Source: Bacillota bacterium
GTDB lineage: Bacteria; Bacillota; Clostridia; Lachnospirales; Cellulosilyticaceae
DNA: 64,000 nt
Direction: 5' to 3'
Assembly (NCBI GenBank): GCA_023393125.1
Contig: JAEWMQ010000095.1
Location: 62,001-126,000 of the forward strand
The first letter of the stretch is position 1, and each line of letters opens with the position of its first letter. Positions 1 to 8,720 of this stretch are shown piece after piece. Made by a program: the position numbers and the translations under genes. The notes under the pieces are model-generated. The model did not search any database. It worked only from the letters and a program-made list of their open reading frames with translations, and was not told the DNA's origin.

Positions 1-358
1 AAAAATGAGACCTTTTTCTTTTTCCGATTATAATTGGTTACAGATGAATGCATTTTGTGTAGTCTCTGATAGTGGAACTATGCCAGAGGAAAGTGCAATC
101 AGTAAATTTCCTGGTGTGTGCATTAGAACCTCAACAGAAAGACCAGAAGCCTTAGACAAAGGCTGCTTTGTAATAGGAGGTATTCAAAAAGAACAACTAC
201 TACAGGCAGTAGAAATGGCGGTCAAAATGGCTGAGGAAGATGAGTTGGGGTCAGAAGTACCTGATTATAGTGAGAATAAAGTATCTACTACAGTAGTAAA
301 AGTTATTCAGAGTTATACAGGGATTATTAATCGTAAAGTATGGGATAAAAAATTATGA
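1..358 (+). CDS. UDP-HexNAc 2-epimerase (FnlC/CapG/WecB-like), C-terminal part
   Basis: This is a partial gene cut by the left edge. The last ~118 codons are present, about a third of the ~370 residues usual for non-hydrolysing UDP-N-acetylglucosamine 2-epimerases. The core has the family run SDSGTMPEE, a conserved sugar-nucleotide-binding segment, followed by IRTSTERPEA and the closing GCFVIGGI. The wording is closer to the FnlC/CapG branch (C2 epimerisation of a 6-deoxy UDP-HexNAc in FucNAc synthesis) than to WecB, but that is inference from a fragment. The enzyme is cytosolic and supplies an activated amino sugar. Its stop overlaps the next start as ATGA, so it is co-transcribed with the downstream glycan genes. 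Frame +2; the start lies outside the window. Confidence 0.85.
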   Translation, partial: KMRPFSFSDYNWLQMNAFCVVSDSGTMPEESAISKFPGVCIRTSTERPEALDKGCFVIGGIQKEQLLQAVEMAVKMAEEDELGSEVPDYSENKVSTTVVKVIQSYTGIINRKVWDKKL

Positions 359-1560
359 AATGGAAAATGCCGGGGTATGAGTTAGATGATATTAGTGATA
401 AAATCATCGAAAAATATAATAATAAAAGATTTTATATTTATGGAGCTGGATTAAGAGGGAAAAGAATATATCAAGTTTTAAATACTCTTACTGACTATAA
501 GATTGCAGCATTTATAGATCAAGATGAGAAGAAACAAAAAGAAACTTATTGTGATAAACAGGTTTTGTCCCTAGAACAAATCACTTGTGCAAATGGAACA
601 GAGTTAGAAGATTCTATTATACTTATAGCACTAGAGCAAGATATAGGAGAAAAAGTAAAAATGGACTTAGAAGATATGTTCTTACATAGGAATATATACT
701 GTTTATCTTATGAGGAGTTCATGCATTATGATTTTCCTGTGTTGGCATTATATAAGTACAATAAATGTTATATAAATACAATATCTATCCTTGTTACAGA
801 AAAATGTACTTTAAGATGTGAAAAATGTGCTATTATGCTCCCTTATTTAAAAGAAGCAAATGAATATAATATTGAACAATTAAAGCAAGAGGTTGATTTG
901 TTGTTTAATCAAATAGATATGATTGGCAACATAACTATAACAGGAGGGGAGCCATTATTATTTAAAGAACTAAATAGCTTTATTGAATATATAGGAAAAC
1001 GATATAGAAATAAGATAGGAACCTTTAGAATAATAACGAATGGAACAATAGAACCTTCTAATGAACTAATAAAAACCATGAATAAATATGAGATGTCTGT
1101 AGAAATAAGCGATTATACTCAGGCTGTACCGATTCTTAAAGATAAAATTCAATCTGTAGTTAATTTATTTAAGCAAAACCATATTGACACTTATTTTTTA
1201 ACTTTAGCAAAGTGGGTTGATTTTGGCTTTGAATATGTTAATAAAGATAATTTAAGCGAGGAAGAGTTAATTAGATTCTACGACTATTGTCATACCATGT
1301 GTCGAGGGTACATTGGAGGAAAAATTAATTATTGTATAAATGCCAAATTGGCTGAAAGAGCATTAAATAAACCGGAAGATAAGTCCAATATCTTTTCCTT
1401 ATACGATTTAAAAGATAATTTGCATAGTAAGAAGAAACTTATAGAATTTGATAGAGGATATAATACTAATGGATATTTAGAAATGTGTCGTTATTGCAAT
1501 GGCTCATGTGAAATAAATAAAAATTATGTTGAGGTGGGCATACAGTGCAAAAACCGTTAG
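355..1560 (+). CDS. Radical SAM protein with N-terminal Rossmann-like module
   Basis: 401 residues. Residues ~25-120 form a Rossmann-like module (YIYGAGLRGKR at ~28, then FIDQDEKKQ). The radical SAM core follows, with the CxxxCxxC motif at C151/C155/C158 for the SAM-binding 4Fe-4S cluster and a TGGEP motif at ~196-200. The C-terminal part is cysteine-rich (CHTMC, then CRYCNGSC near residue 380), suggesting SPASM-like auxiliary cluster ligands. The reaction is unknown. Location in a glycan locus suggests a radical modification of a sugar, polyol or nucleotide-linked intermediate. Its start overlaps the preceding stop (ATGA) and its end overlaps the next gene by 16 nt. It is paralogous to the protein at 7532-8701; both begin MKWK. 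Confidence 0.85.
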   Translation: MKWKMPGYELDDISDKIIEKYNNKRFYIYGAGLRGKRIYQVLNTLTDYKIAAFIDQDEKKQKETYCDKQVLSLEQITCANGTELEDSIILIALEQDIGEKVKMDLEDMFLHRNIYCLSYEEFMHYDFPVLALYKYNKCYINTISILVTEKCTLRCEKCAIMLPYLKEANEYNIEQLKQEVDLLFNQIDMIGNITITGGEPLLFKELNSFIEYIGKRYRNKIGTFRIITNGTIEPSNELIKTMNKYEMSVEISDYTQAVPILKDKIQSVVNLFKQNHIDTYFLTLAKWVDFGFEYVNKDNLSEEELIRFYDYCHTMCRGYIGGKINYCINAKLAERALNKPEDKSNIFSLYDLKDNLHSKKKLIEFDRGYNTNGYLEMCRYCNGSCEINKNYVEVGIQCKNR

Positions 1561-2789
1561 TTTCAATAGTTATACCTGTTTATAACGGGGGAAGTTATTT
1601 AAGACAAGCCATAGAAAGTGCATTAGATCAGACATACGAAAACTGCGAAGTTATTGTAGTAAATGATGGTTCTACAGATGGCGGTTTAACATCTAACATA
1701 GCCCTGTCATTTGGAGAGAAAATTAGATATTTCGAGAAAGAAAATGGAGGAGTAGCATCTGCACTTAATCTAGGAATAGAAAAGATGCAAGGAGAGTATT
1801 TCTGCTGGTTATCCCATGATGATTTCTATTACAAGGAGAAAGTAGAAATTCAAATAGCGAGTATCTTAAAGTCACCCAATAATGAACAAATAATATTTTG
1901 CAATTATGATATTTTAAATGAAGAAGATAAAAAGTGTATTTCTATAGATGTCACTACACAGTTTTCTAAAGAGATTCTAGTTAATAGTTATTTTTCTGTA
2001 TTAACAGCTATGATTCAATTTGGTGGTGTTTTACTACATAAAAACTTATTTCAGAAATATGGGGATTTTAATGAAAAGCTAATTACAACACAGGATTATG
2101 AATTCCTTTTTAGAGTATTAAAAAGAGAAAAGATTATGTTTATACCTGATTGTCTTTATTGTATAAGGCATCATCAAGAGCAAGGAAGTAGAACTATAGC
2201 ATGTCATAATAAAGAAATTGATAATATGTATAGTATGTTTTTAAGCAATATAGAAGATGATGAAAAACAGAAAATGTTTGGGAGTATCTATAACTATTAT
2301 TATCGCTTGTTATGGATGATTATTTCTCAATCGCAGATAGTTAATGCAAAGAAGACCTGCATAGAAATAATCAAAAAATGTGATGTTAATTCGCTTGAAT
2401 GTGAATTCAATATTAAACAAGCCTTATTAAAATGTACTCACGGCAGTCGTAAGAAGATTTGTATTTTTGGAAGTGGAAGTTATGGAAAGCGATTATTATT
2501 TGATTTACAAGTAAGACAAGTCGATATTAGTTGTTTTATTGATAATAACCCTGACAAATGGAATACACAAATAGAAGGCATACCTTGTAGAAAATTGAGT
2601 GATTTATATAAGCAAAAAAATGAAGTACTCATTATCATAGCGGCGTTTGAAATAAATGATATTAAAAGACAGTTAGAAGAAGAAAACTTCAAGTATGTTA
2701 TCACTAAAAAAGATATTGACATGTTATCTATGATGTATCCACCTAAGAAACGTGAATTAATAAGTTACCTAAATAACCATATTAAATGA
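1545..2789 (+). CDS. Family 2 glycosyltransferase with C-terminal Rossmann-like module
   Basis: 414 residues. The N-terminal ~270 residues are a GT-A fold glycosyltransferase: SIVIPVYNGG, VVNDGSTD, then SHDDFYY as the metal/nucleotide-binding DxD-like site, and TTQDYEF as the probable acceptor/catalytic loop. Residues ~301-400 repeat the module seen in neighbouring proteins (KKICIFGSGSYGKR, CFIDNNPDK). No membrane segments are seen, so it probably works at the inner membrane face on a lipid-linked glycan. The start is GTG with SD GAGGTGGG 7-8 nt upstream, overlapping the preceding gene. The sugar donor cannot be read from the sequence. It is a close paralogue of the gene at 4633-5859. Confidence 0.9.
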   Translation: MQKPLVSIVIPVYNGGSYLRQAIESALDQTYENCEVIVVNDGSTDGGLTSNIALSFGEKIRYFEKENGGVASALNLGIEKMQGEYFCWLSHDDFYYKEKVEIQIASILKSPNNEQIIFCNYDILNEEDKKCISIDVTTQFSKEILVNSYFSVLTAMIQFGGVLLHKNLFQKYGDFNEKLITTQDYEFLFRVLKREKIMFIPDCLYCIRHHQEQGSRTIACHNKEIDNMYSMFLSNIEDDEKQKMFGSIYNYYYRLLWMIISQSQIVNAKKTCIEIIKKCDVNSLECEFNIKQALLKCTHGSRKKICIFGSGSYGKRLLFDLQVRQVDISCFIDNNPDKWNTQIEGIPCRKLSDLYKQKNEVLIIIAAFEINDIKRQLEEENFKYVITKKDIDMLSMMYPPKKRELISYLNNHIK

Positions 2790-2817
2790 TCGTATATGTG
2801 AAAGGGGAAAAGAAATT

Positions 2818-3390
2818 GTGCATAAAGCTACTACATTACAACAAGTTGACATTTTAAATAAAAACAAGAAAATATGTGTTTTTTGTATGGGGGAATTTGG
2901 GCTAGATTTATATTTCGAGTTAAAAGAGCATGATATTCAAGTGAATTATTTTGGCGATAACAATAAAGAAAAATGGGGATATGCCTTAGACAATATTTAT
3001 TGTTATTCCATGAAAGAATTGCTAGAAGAGAAGGATGAAATACTGATAATTGTGGCGAAGAAAAACCCAGAGGATTTAGTGAAAATTTTAGAAGAATACG
3101 GATTTGATGAAATTATTACTAGGGAAGAAGCATTATGTATGCTCGAGAAAATGCCCATCCAGAAATCAGAGATAGAGGAAGAATATATAAGACGGTTAGA
3201 ATATTCAAAGCCTGAATATATAAATATAATAGAGCAGTTTAGAGAATATGTATTTAAGTTAGTAAATAGCGAACAGAATGATAGATATAAAATAATTGGA
3301 AAAGAACTCTTAGGGATAGAAAACTATTTTAACAATGTATTAGAAAATTTGTATTTATACAATGAGGGAAAAAAAGATGAGAATCATTGA
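2818..3390 (+). CDS. Stand-alone Rossmann-like module protein of the glycan locus
   Basis: 190 residues, start GTG with SD AAAGGGG about 10 nt upstream. The first ~115 residues match the C-terminal module of the flanking glycosyltransferases: KKICVFCMGEFGLDL, then FGDNNKEKWG, then a strand DEILIIVAKKNPED. The rest is a charged helical tail with no recognised motif. The glycine pattern (CMGEFG) is weaker than a classical GxGxxG, so nucleotide binding is uncertain. It is probably an accessory or scaffold partner of the glycosyltransferases, or a glycosyltransferase that has lost its catalytic half. The next gene starts inside its last codons, so translation is coupled. Confidence 0.65.
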   Translation: MHKATTLQQVDILNKNKKICVFCMGEFGLDLYFELKEHDIQVNYFGDNNKEKWGYALDNIYCYSMKELLEEKDEILIIVAKKNPEDLVKILEEYGFDEIITREEALCMLEKMPIQKSEIEEEYIRRLEYSKPEYINIIEQFREYVFKLVNSEQNDRYKIIGKELLGIENYFNNVLENLYLYNEGKKDENH

Positions 3391-4615
3391 GGTGAATTAT
3401 GCAGATTTACCTGGAAGAATATTTAATGGCTATGATTTGCATTTATCATTAAATCAATTAAATCACACAGCCAATCAAATCGTTGTTAATAAGTATAGTC
3501 AGGAAGATACTGTTATTGCATTAAAAAATGATGTTTTGGTAGAAAGACAATTAAAAAATTTAGAAAATAAATTATCAATGAGTAATTTGTTAAGTATATT
3601 AGGTAAACAATTACAAGAAGAGTATTGTTTTCTTAGGGCGGATATAGTACATTATCATATTTTACACAATAATATGATTTCCTTGCTAGATTTACCTAAA
3701 TTAATGAGCCTAAAACCTAGTATATGGACCATTCATGATCCTTGGTTAGTAACGGGAAATTGTGTACATCCACTAAAATGTACTAAATGGTTAGACGGCT
3801 GTCGTAATTGTGAGAATTTAAAATATAAGTACTTTGAAATGAAAGATGATAAAGCTTGGCAGATGTGGAATATAAAAAAACAAATATATAGTAAGTTAGA
3901 CATTGATGTAGTTGTGGCAACTAACTTTACAAAGAAATATATTCAAGATAGTCCCTTGACTAAACATTTCAGTAGGATTCACAAAATTCCATTTGGAGTA
4001 GATGTAGAGTTGTTTAAAAGATTTGATAATCTACAAGTTAGAAGTAAGTACGGAATAGAAAAAGGTAAAATTGTTATTGGATTTAGAAAGGATAATTCTC
4101 CTGTAAAGGGAGGTGTATATATATATGAGGCTTTAGAAAGAATGAGTTTTAATAAAGATATTGTTATCATTAGTGTAGGAGATGGGGACATACCTAATAG
4201 CTTGAAACAAAAGTTTCGAGTTATTGATTTAGGGTGGCAAAATAATGATTACATTATGAAGGAGTTTTTTACAGTGTGTGATATTTTCATTATGCCTTCT
4301 TTGGCAGAAAGCTTTGGACTTATGGCTATAGAAGCAATGGCTGCACAAGTACCTGTAATCTGCTTTAAGGATACTGTATTAGAGGAAATAGTTGAAGCGC
4401 CTAATTGTGGAATTGCAGTTCAATATGCCTCTTCAAATAAATTAAAAGAAGCAATTGAGAGGTTAGTATACAATCAAGATGAATGTAAAATAAGGGGAAG
4501 AAAAGCAAGGATGATTATAGAAAGATGTTATCAATATAAGCAATATGTGCAAAGTCATATTCAATTATATGAAGATGTTATGGAACGACAAAAATATAAG
4601 AATAGTAAGGATTAG
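3377..4615 (+). CDS. Family 4 glycosyltransferase
   Basis: 412 residues with the start chosen at 3377 (MRIIEVNY), because GAGGG lies 8 nt upstream; a start at 3362 would place that SD inside the gene. This is a GT-B fold retaining glycosyltransferase. The N-terminal half has the acceptor-domain HDPWLVTGNCVHP segment seen in GT4 capsule enzymes. The C-terminal half has the donor-binding phosphate loop region (RKDNSPVKGG) and the E-x7-E type segment LAESFGLMAIEAMA near residues 310-322. It is cytosolic or peripheral at the membrane and adds a sugar to the growing repeat unit. It overlaps the preceding gene by 14 nt. The donor sugar is not predictable from sequence. Confidence 0.88.
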   Translation: MRIIEVNYADLPGRIFNGYDLHLSLNQLNHTANQIVVNKYSQEDTVIALKNDVLVERQLKNLENKLSMSNLLSILGKQLQEEYCFLRADIVHYHILHNNMISLLDLPKLMSLKPSIWTIHDPWLVTGNCVHPLKCTKWLDGCRNCENLKYKYFEMKDDKAWQMWNIKKQIYSKLDIDVVVATNFTKKYIQDSPLTKHFSRIHKIPFGVDVELFKRFDNLQVRSKYGIEKGKIVIGFRKDNSPVKGGVYIYEALERMSFNKDIVIISVGDGDIPNSLKQKFRVIDLGWQNNDYIMKEFFTVCDIFIMPSLAESFGLMAIEAMAAQVPVICFKDTVLEEIVEAPNCGIAVQYASSNKLKEAIERLVYNQDECKIRGRKARMIIERCYQYKQYVQSHIQLYEDVMERQKYKNSKD

Positions 4616-4632
4616 GATGGGCGGTGGAATTC

Positions 4633-5859
4633 ATGAATTATCCTAAAGTATCAATTATAATACCGGTTTATAATGGAAGTAATTATTTGGAAGAAGCTAT
4701 TAATAGTGCTTTGTCGCAAACTTATGTTAATTATGAAGTTATAGTAGTAAATGATGGTTCTAATGATGATGGAAAAACGGAAGACATAGCTAAATCATTT
4801 GGTGATAAAATTAGATATTTTTATAAAGAAAATGGAGGAGTAGCTTCAGCATTAAATTTTGCACTTGAAAAGATGAAAGGAGAATATTTTTCATGGTTAT
4901 CCCATGATGATCTCTACTACCCAAATAAAATACAACGTCAAATTGAAATGCTACAACAGTGTGATGATGGTGCTAGAATAGTATATTCCGACTATGACGT
5001 ATTAGATATGACTAATAATCAAAAAAAATCTATGCAACTTACTAACTATTTTAAAAAAGAAAAATTAGAGAACAGTGTTTTTTGCCTTTTACAACAAGTA
5101 TTACATGGGTGTACATTGCTTATACATAAAAGTCATTTTGAGAGAGTAGGAGGCTTTGATGAGAAATTAATTACCACACAAGATTATGATTTGTGGTTCA
5201 AAATATTTTCAAATCAAAGGTTGATATATATACCAGAAAGTTTAGTTGTAGGAAGAGTACATAGAGACCAAGGAAGTCAGAAAATAAGCTGTCATGCAAG
5301 TGAAGTAGAAGCACTCTACACAATGTTTATAAATAGTATTAGAGAGATAGATAAAACTAAATTATATGGAAGTGATTATAATTTTTACTATCAAATGTAT
5401 AGCTTATGCAAAAAAAATCAATTAAATGGCATAAGTAATTTAGTAAAGCAAAAATTACTTACATTAGAATTACCAATGAGAGCGTATGAGGGACAGGAAC
5501 AAATAAAGAAATATCTCAATGATATGGCTGGTGGAAAAGACAAAAAAATATGTATATTTTGTGCTGGAGACTTTGGGAAAGAATTATATGTAGAACTACT
5601 ACGACGCAAGATAAAAGTGGATATATTTTGTGATAATGATATTAGCAAGCAAAATACATACATATATAATGTCAAGTGTATTAGCTTGGATGAATTATGT
5701 AGTGAAAAGGATAATACTCTTGTCATTGTAGCCAATTTAAGCCCGAAGGAAATAGTAGATCAATTAATTAGTTTAGATATTAAAAGTGTCGTAACAAAGC
5801 AAGAAGTAGATAAAGTATTATTTGAAATTGCACCATTTGAATTAAAGTTTTTAGAATAA
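4633..5859 (+). CDS. Family 2 glycosyltransferase with C-terminal Rossmann-like module (paralogue)
   Basis: 408 residues if started at ATG 4633; an in-frame GTG at 4624 would add three residues but overlaps the SD GGTGG. The GT-A domain has SIIIPVYNGS, VVNDGSND, SHDDLYY and TTQDYDLWF in the same order as the gene at 1545. Residues ~300-400 carry the shared module (KKICIFCAGDFGKE, IFCDNDISKQ). The near-parallel layout of the two genes indicates duplication within the locus, probably to build two similar linkages. Here and in the stand-alone protein the usual glycine pattern is altered to CAGDFG and CMGEFG. Confidence 0.9.
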   Translation: MNYPKVSIIIPVYNGSNYLEEAINSALSQTYVNYEVIVVNDGSNDDGKTEDIAKSFGDKIRYFYKENGGVASALNFALEKMKGEYFSWLSHDDLYYPNKIQRQIEMLQQCDDGARIVYSDYDVLDMTNNQKKSMQLTNYFKKEKLENSVFCLLQQVLHGCTLLIHKSHFERVGGFDEKLITTQDYDLWFKIFSNQRLIYIPESLVVGRVHRDQGSQKISCHASEVEALYTMFINSIREIDKTKLYGSDYNFYYQMYSLCKKNQLNGISNLVKQKLLTLELPMRAYEGQEQIKKYLNDMAGGKDKKICIFCAGDFGKELYVELLRRKIKVDIFCDNDISKQNTYIYNVKCISLDELCSEKDNTLVIVANLSPKEIVDQLISLDIKSVVTKQEVDKVLFEIAPFELKFLE

Positions 5860-5877
5860 GTAAATAGGGGGATAGAA

Positions 5878-7467
5878 ATGAGAAAGCATATTCAAAAACA
5901 GCTTATTCAATTAATAGACACACTATATGAGGGTGTAAGCTATATCATGGAGGATGAGAGTCATACCAGAGGGGTTATTTTTGATGATTGTTTAGAAGGA
6001 GTAAGTGTAGTTATCAATAAATTGCAAGAACAAAAATTAGGCCAAGATAGAGAAGAAATTTACAATTTAATTTTAGAAAAATTATTTAATGAGCTAGAAA
6101 AATTAAAAAAACAATTAATTAATAAAGAACAACCTACTGAAGAGGGGAAAAATGTTTGTATCATATTGCGTAAACTGCAAGAAGAAATAAAAAAAGAGCA
6201 GATTAAATTAGAAGTGGCATTTTTACCTTATAAAGCATCTATGTGGGATTGCATGGATAGTATTTGGCGAGCGGCGGAACTAGATGAAAGATGTGAATGT
6301 TATGTTATACCTATTCCGTATTATGATAAAAATAATGATGGTAGCTTTGGCGAAATTCATTACGAAGCAGAATACTTTCCCCAAAATGTCCCCATAACTT
6401 CCTATGATAACTATAATTTAGAACACAGGCATCCAGATATTATCTATATACATAACCCATATGATCAATATAACCATGTTACATCTATTCATCCATATTT
6501 TTATTCTTATAAGATAAAGGATTATACGGACATGTTAGTTTATGTACCATATTGCATATCTGGTGTATTTGCAAATAGCCAGGAGGGTATAAAAGAGGCT
6601 ATGGCCCCTGCAATGAAATATGTAGATAAGATTATTGCTCAGAATGAAGTTCAGAGACAACTATTAATATCCGCAGGATGTGATAAAGATAAGGTTGTTG
6701 CATTCGGCACACCAAAATTAGACTCTGTTTATTATATGAAAGAGAATCCACCACATATATCAGAAGAGTGGACTAAAGTAATTAAAGATAGAAAAGTAAT
6801 TTTATTTAACTTTACATTAGGTACAATTTTGAGAGGAGAAATTTGGGTAGATAGATATAATCATTATATTAGTCGTATAGCTGAAAAGAAAGAGATTGCT
6901 ATTATTTATAGACCACACCCTCTTATGGAAACTACTTTAAAATCTATGAGACCACATTTATACCATAAATATATGGAACTGATAGAAAATATAAGCAGTA
7001 GAGAAAATGTAATAATAGATAGAACTGAAATAGCAGATGCAGCATTTTGGTGTTCAGATGCTATGATTAGTGACTATAGTTCGTTGCCATTTAAGTATAT
7101 AGCTACTGGTAAGCCTGTTTATTTGTTTATGATAAATCCTAAGAATTATATTCAGGAAGAAGATACTTTTATAGATAGCATTGAGGTATTTGATTTTTAT
7201 GATAGCTACTTCTGGTGTTTAGATAAAAATTTAGTAGTAGAATTTAAGATGGAAGATATAGTAGATAAATCTAGGTATGTAACAAAAATAAATAGTGAAC
7301 ATGGAATAAAATATATGGAAGTAAATGAATTTATAGATATGGTAATAGAAGATAAGGACTTAAAAAAAGAAGAGCGTCTTAATGCACTGGAAAATTCAGT
7401 GCTGAATGCAGATGGGACTTGTGGACATAAGATAAGTCAATATATTATACAAGAAGTAATTAAATAA
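5878..7467 (+). CDS. CDP-glycerol glycerophosphotransferase family (TagB/TagF-like) protein
   Basis: 529 residues. The C-terminal ~330 residues match the CDP-glycerol:poly(glycerophosphate) glycerophosphotransferase family: FGTPKLDSV, the RPHPLM motif near residue 344 (catalytic His) and SDYSSLPF near 397, which binds the donor phosphate. The N-terminal ~110 residues are charged and helical. These enzymes move a polyol phosphate from a CDP donor onto a glycan or lipid-linked acceptor at the inner membrane face. The locus also encodes a cytidylyltransferase (13289-13999) that could make the donor. Spacing to the upstream gene is 18 nt with SD GGGGG, indicating the same operon. The polyol need not be glycerol. 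Confidence 0.88.
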   Translation: MRKHIQKQLIQLIDTLYEGVSYIMEDESHTRGVIFDDCLEGVSVVINKLQEQKLGQDREEIYNLILEKLFNELEKLKKQLINKEQPTEEGKNVCIILRKLQEEIKKEQIKLEVAFLPYKASMWDCMDSIWRAAELDERCECYVIPIPYYDKNNDGSFGEIHYEAEYFPQNVPITSYDNYNLEHRHPDIIYIHNPYDQYNHVTSIHPYFYSYKIKDYTDMLVYVPYCISGVFANSQEGIKEAMAPAMKYVDKIIAQNEVQRQLLISAGCDKDKVVAFGTPKLDSVYYMKENPPHISEEWTKVIKDRKVILFNFTLGTILRGEIWVDRYNHYISRIAEKKEIAIIYRPHPLMETTLKSMRPHLYHKYMELIENISSRENVIIDRTEIADAAFWCSDAMISDYSSLPFKYIATGKPVYLFMINPKNYIQEEDTFIDSIEVFDFYDSYFWCLDKNLVVEFKMEDIVDKSRYVTKINSEHGIKYMEVNEFIDMVIEDKDLKKEERLNALENSVLNADGTCGHKISQYIIQEVIK

Positions 7468-7531
7468 TAATGAAAAATCAAAGGTTATTTTTAAAAGGAA
7501 TAATGCAGGAGCATATGAGGAGGCATGAAAT

Positions 7532-8701
7532 ATGAAGTGGAAGAATAAAGGGCATGAATTTGATATTATTGGAGAAAAATTAAAAGGTAAAGAGAAAATA
7601 TATATTTATGGCGCAGGAGAATTAGGAGAATCGTTATTAAAAAAAATACAATTTGTTGATTGCATAGCTGGTTTTATAGATGGGGATGAGGAAAAGCAAA
7701 AGAAAGGATTTTGTGGTAAACCTGTTGAGCCAATTATATCATTTTTGAAACGTAAAAGAGGAAATCATATAGTTATTGTTGCAGCTAATAGAGAAAATAC
7801 ATACTGGTTTATGAAACAACTCAGAGCATCAGGATATTGTGAAGGAGAAGACTTATTTGAATATGCGTCATTTGCTGATTTTTATTTGCCTATATATGCA
7901 GCCTATATATGGAATGTTATTTATGTGCCATCACTATGTTTTATAACCACTACAAAGTGTAATCTTAATTGTGAATCTTGTTTGAATCTTACACCGTATA
8001 ATAAAAATAAAAGACATTATGATTTTGAAATACTTAAAAGTGATATTGATACCTTTTTCGAATGTATAGATTTTATCGATTTACTTCATATAAGTGGTGG
8101 TGAACCATTATTATATCCTGAGTTAAGTAAAATATTAGAATATATTGGGGTAAAATATAGAAATAGAATAAATACATTGAGCACTACTACAAATGGAACT
8201 ATACTTCCTAGTAAAGAGCTATATGATACACTACTAAAGTTTGATATTACTTTAATAGTAGATGATTATAGAGAACAGGTTAATAAAGCAGAGGAAAATT
8301 GGAATAAACTTGTAGATGAACTTAAACAAAACAAAATTAATTATTCAATAAACTATGTAACGAGTTGGATAGATTTAAAACCATTTACTACAGATAATTC
8401 TTCATTAGAAGAGGTTGAACTCGTTAATTATAGCACATCATGCCAGTGTTCATTTATTTCTTTGAAGAATAAAAAAATACATAGTTGTAGTTATGCAGAC
8501 TATGCAGTTGAGGCTAAGATAGTTGAGGGGCATGAAAATGATTATTTTGACTTAGAGAAATTTAATAAAAATAACAGGAGAGAATTCTTGGAATTTATAA
8601 TGGGTTATACTGAAAGAGGATATACTGAGTATTGTAAAAGGTGTTCAGGGTATATACCGATAAATAAAAATAAAGTTCCAGTTGCTAAACAAGTAAGGTA
8701 A
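7532..8701 (+). CDS. Radical SAM protein with N-terminal Rossmann-like module (paralogue)
   Basis: 389 residues, SD GAGG before ATG. Residues ~20-110 are the shared module (IYIYGAGELGES, GFIDGDEEKQKK). The radical SAM motif is C143/C147/C150 (CNLNCESC) and the glycine-rich SGGEP lies at ~188-192. Further cysteines (CQC, CSYAD and CKRC near the end) suggest auxiliary iron-sulfur ligands. It aligns end to end by eye with the protein at 355-1560, including the MKWK N-terminus and a TNGT segment after the core. Substrate unknown; a radical transformation of a glycan or polyol precursor is inferred from context. It follows a 64-nt gap after the TagF-like gene. Confidence 0.85.
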   Translation: MKWKNKGHEFDIIGEKLKGKEKIYIYGAGELGESLLKKIQFVDCIAGFIDGDEEKQKKGFCGKPVEPIISFLKRKRGNHIVIVAANRENTYWFMKQLRASGYCEGEDLFEYASFADFYLPIYAAYIWNVIYVPSLCFITTTKCNLNCESCLNLTPYNKNKRHYDFEILKSDIDTFFECIDFIDLLHISGGEPLLYPELSKILEYIGVKYRNRINTLSTTTNGTILPSKELYDTLLKFDITLIVDDYREQVNKAEENWNKLVDELKQNKINYSINYVTSWIDLKPFTTDNSSLEEVELVNYSTSCQCSFISLKNKKIHSCSYADYAVEAKIVEGHENDYFDLEKFNKNNRREFLEFIMGYTERGYTEYCKRCSGYIPINKNKVPVAKQVR

Positions 8702-8720
8702 TAGGAAAGGCTGATTAATC

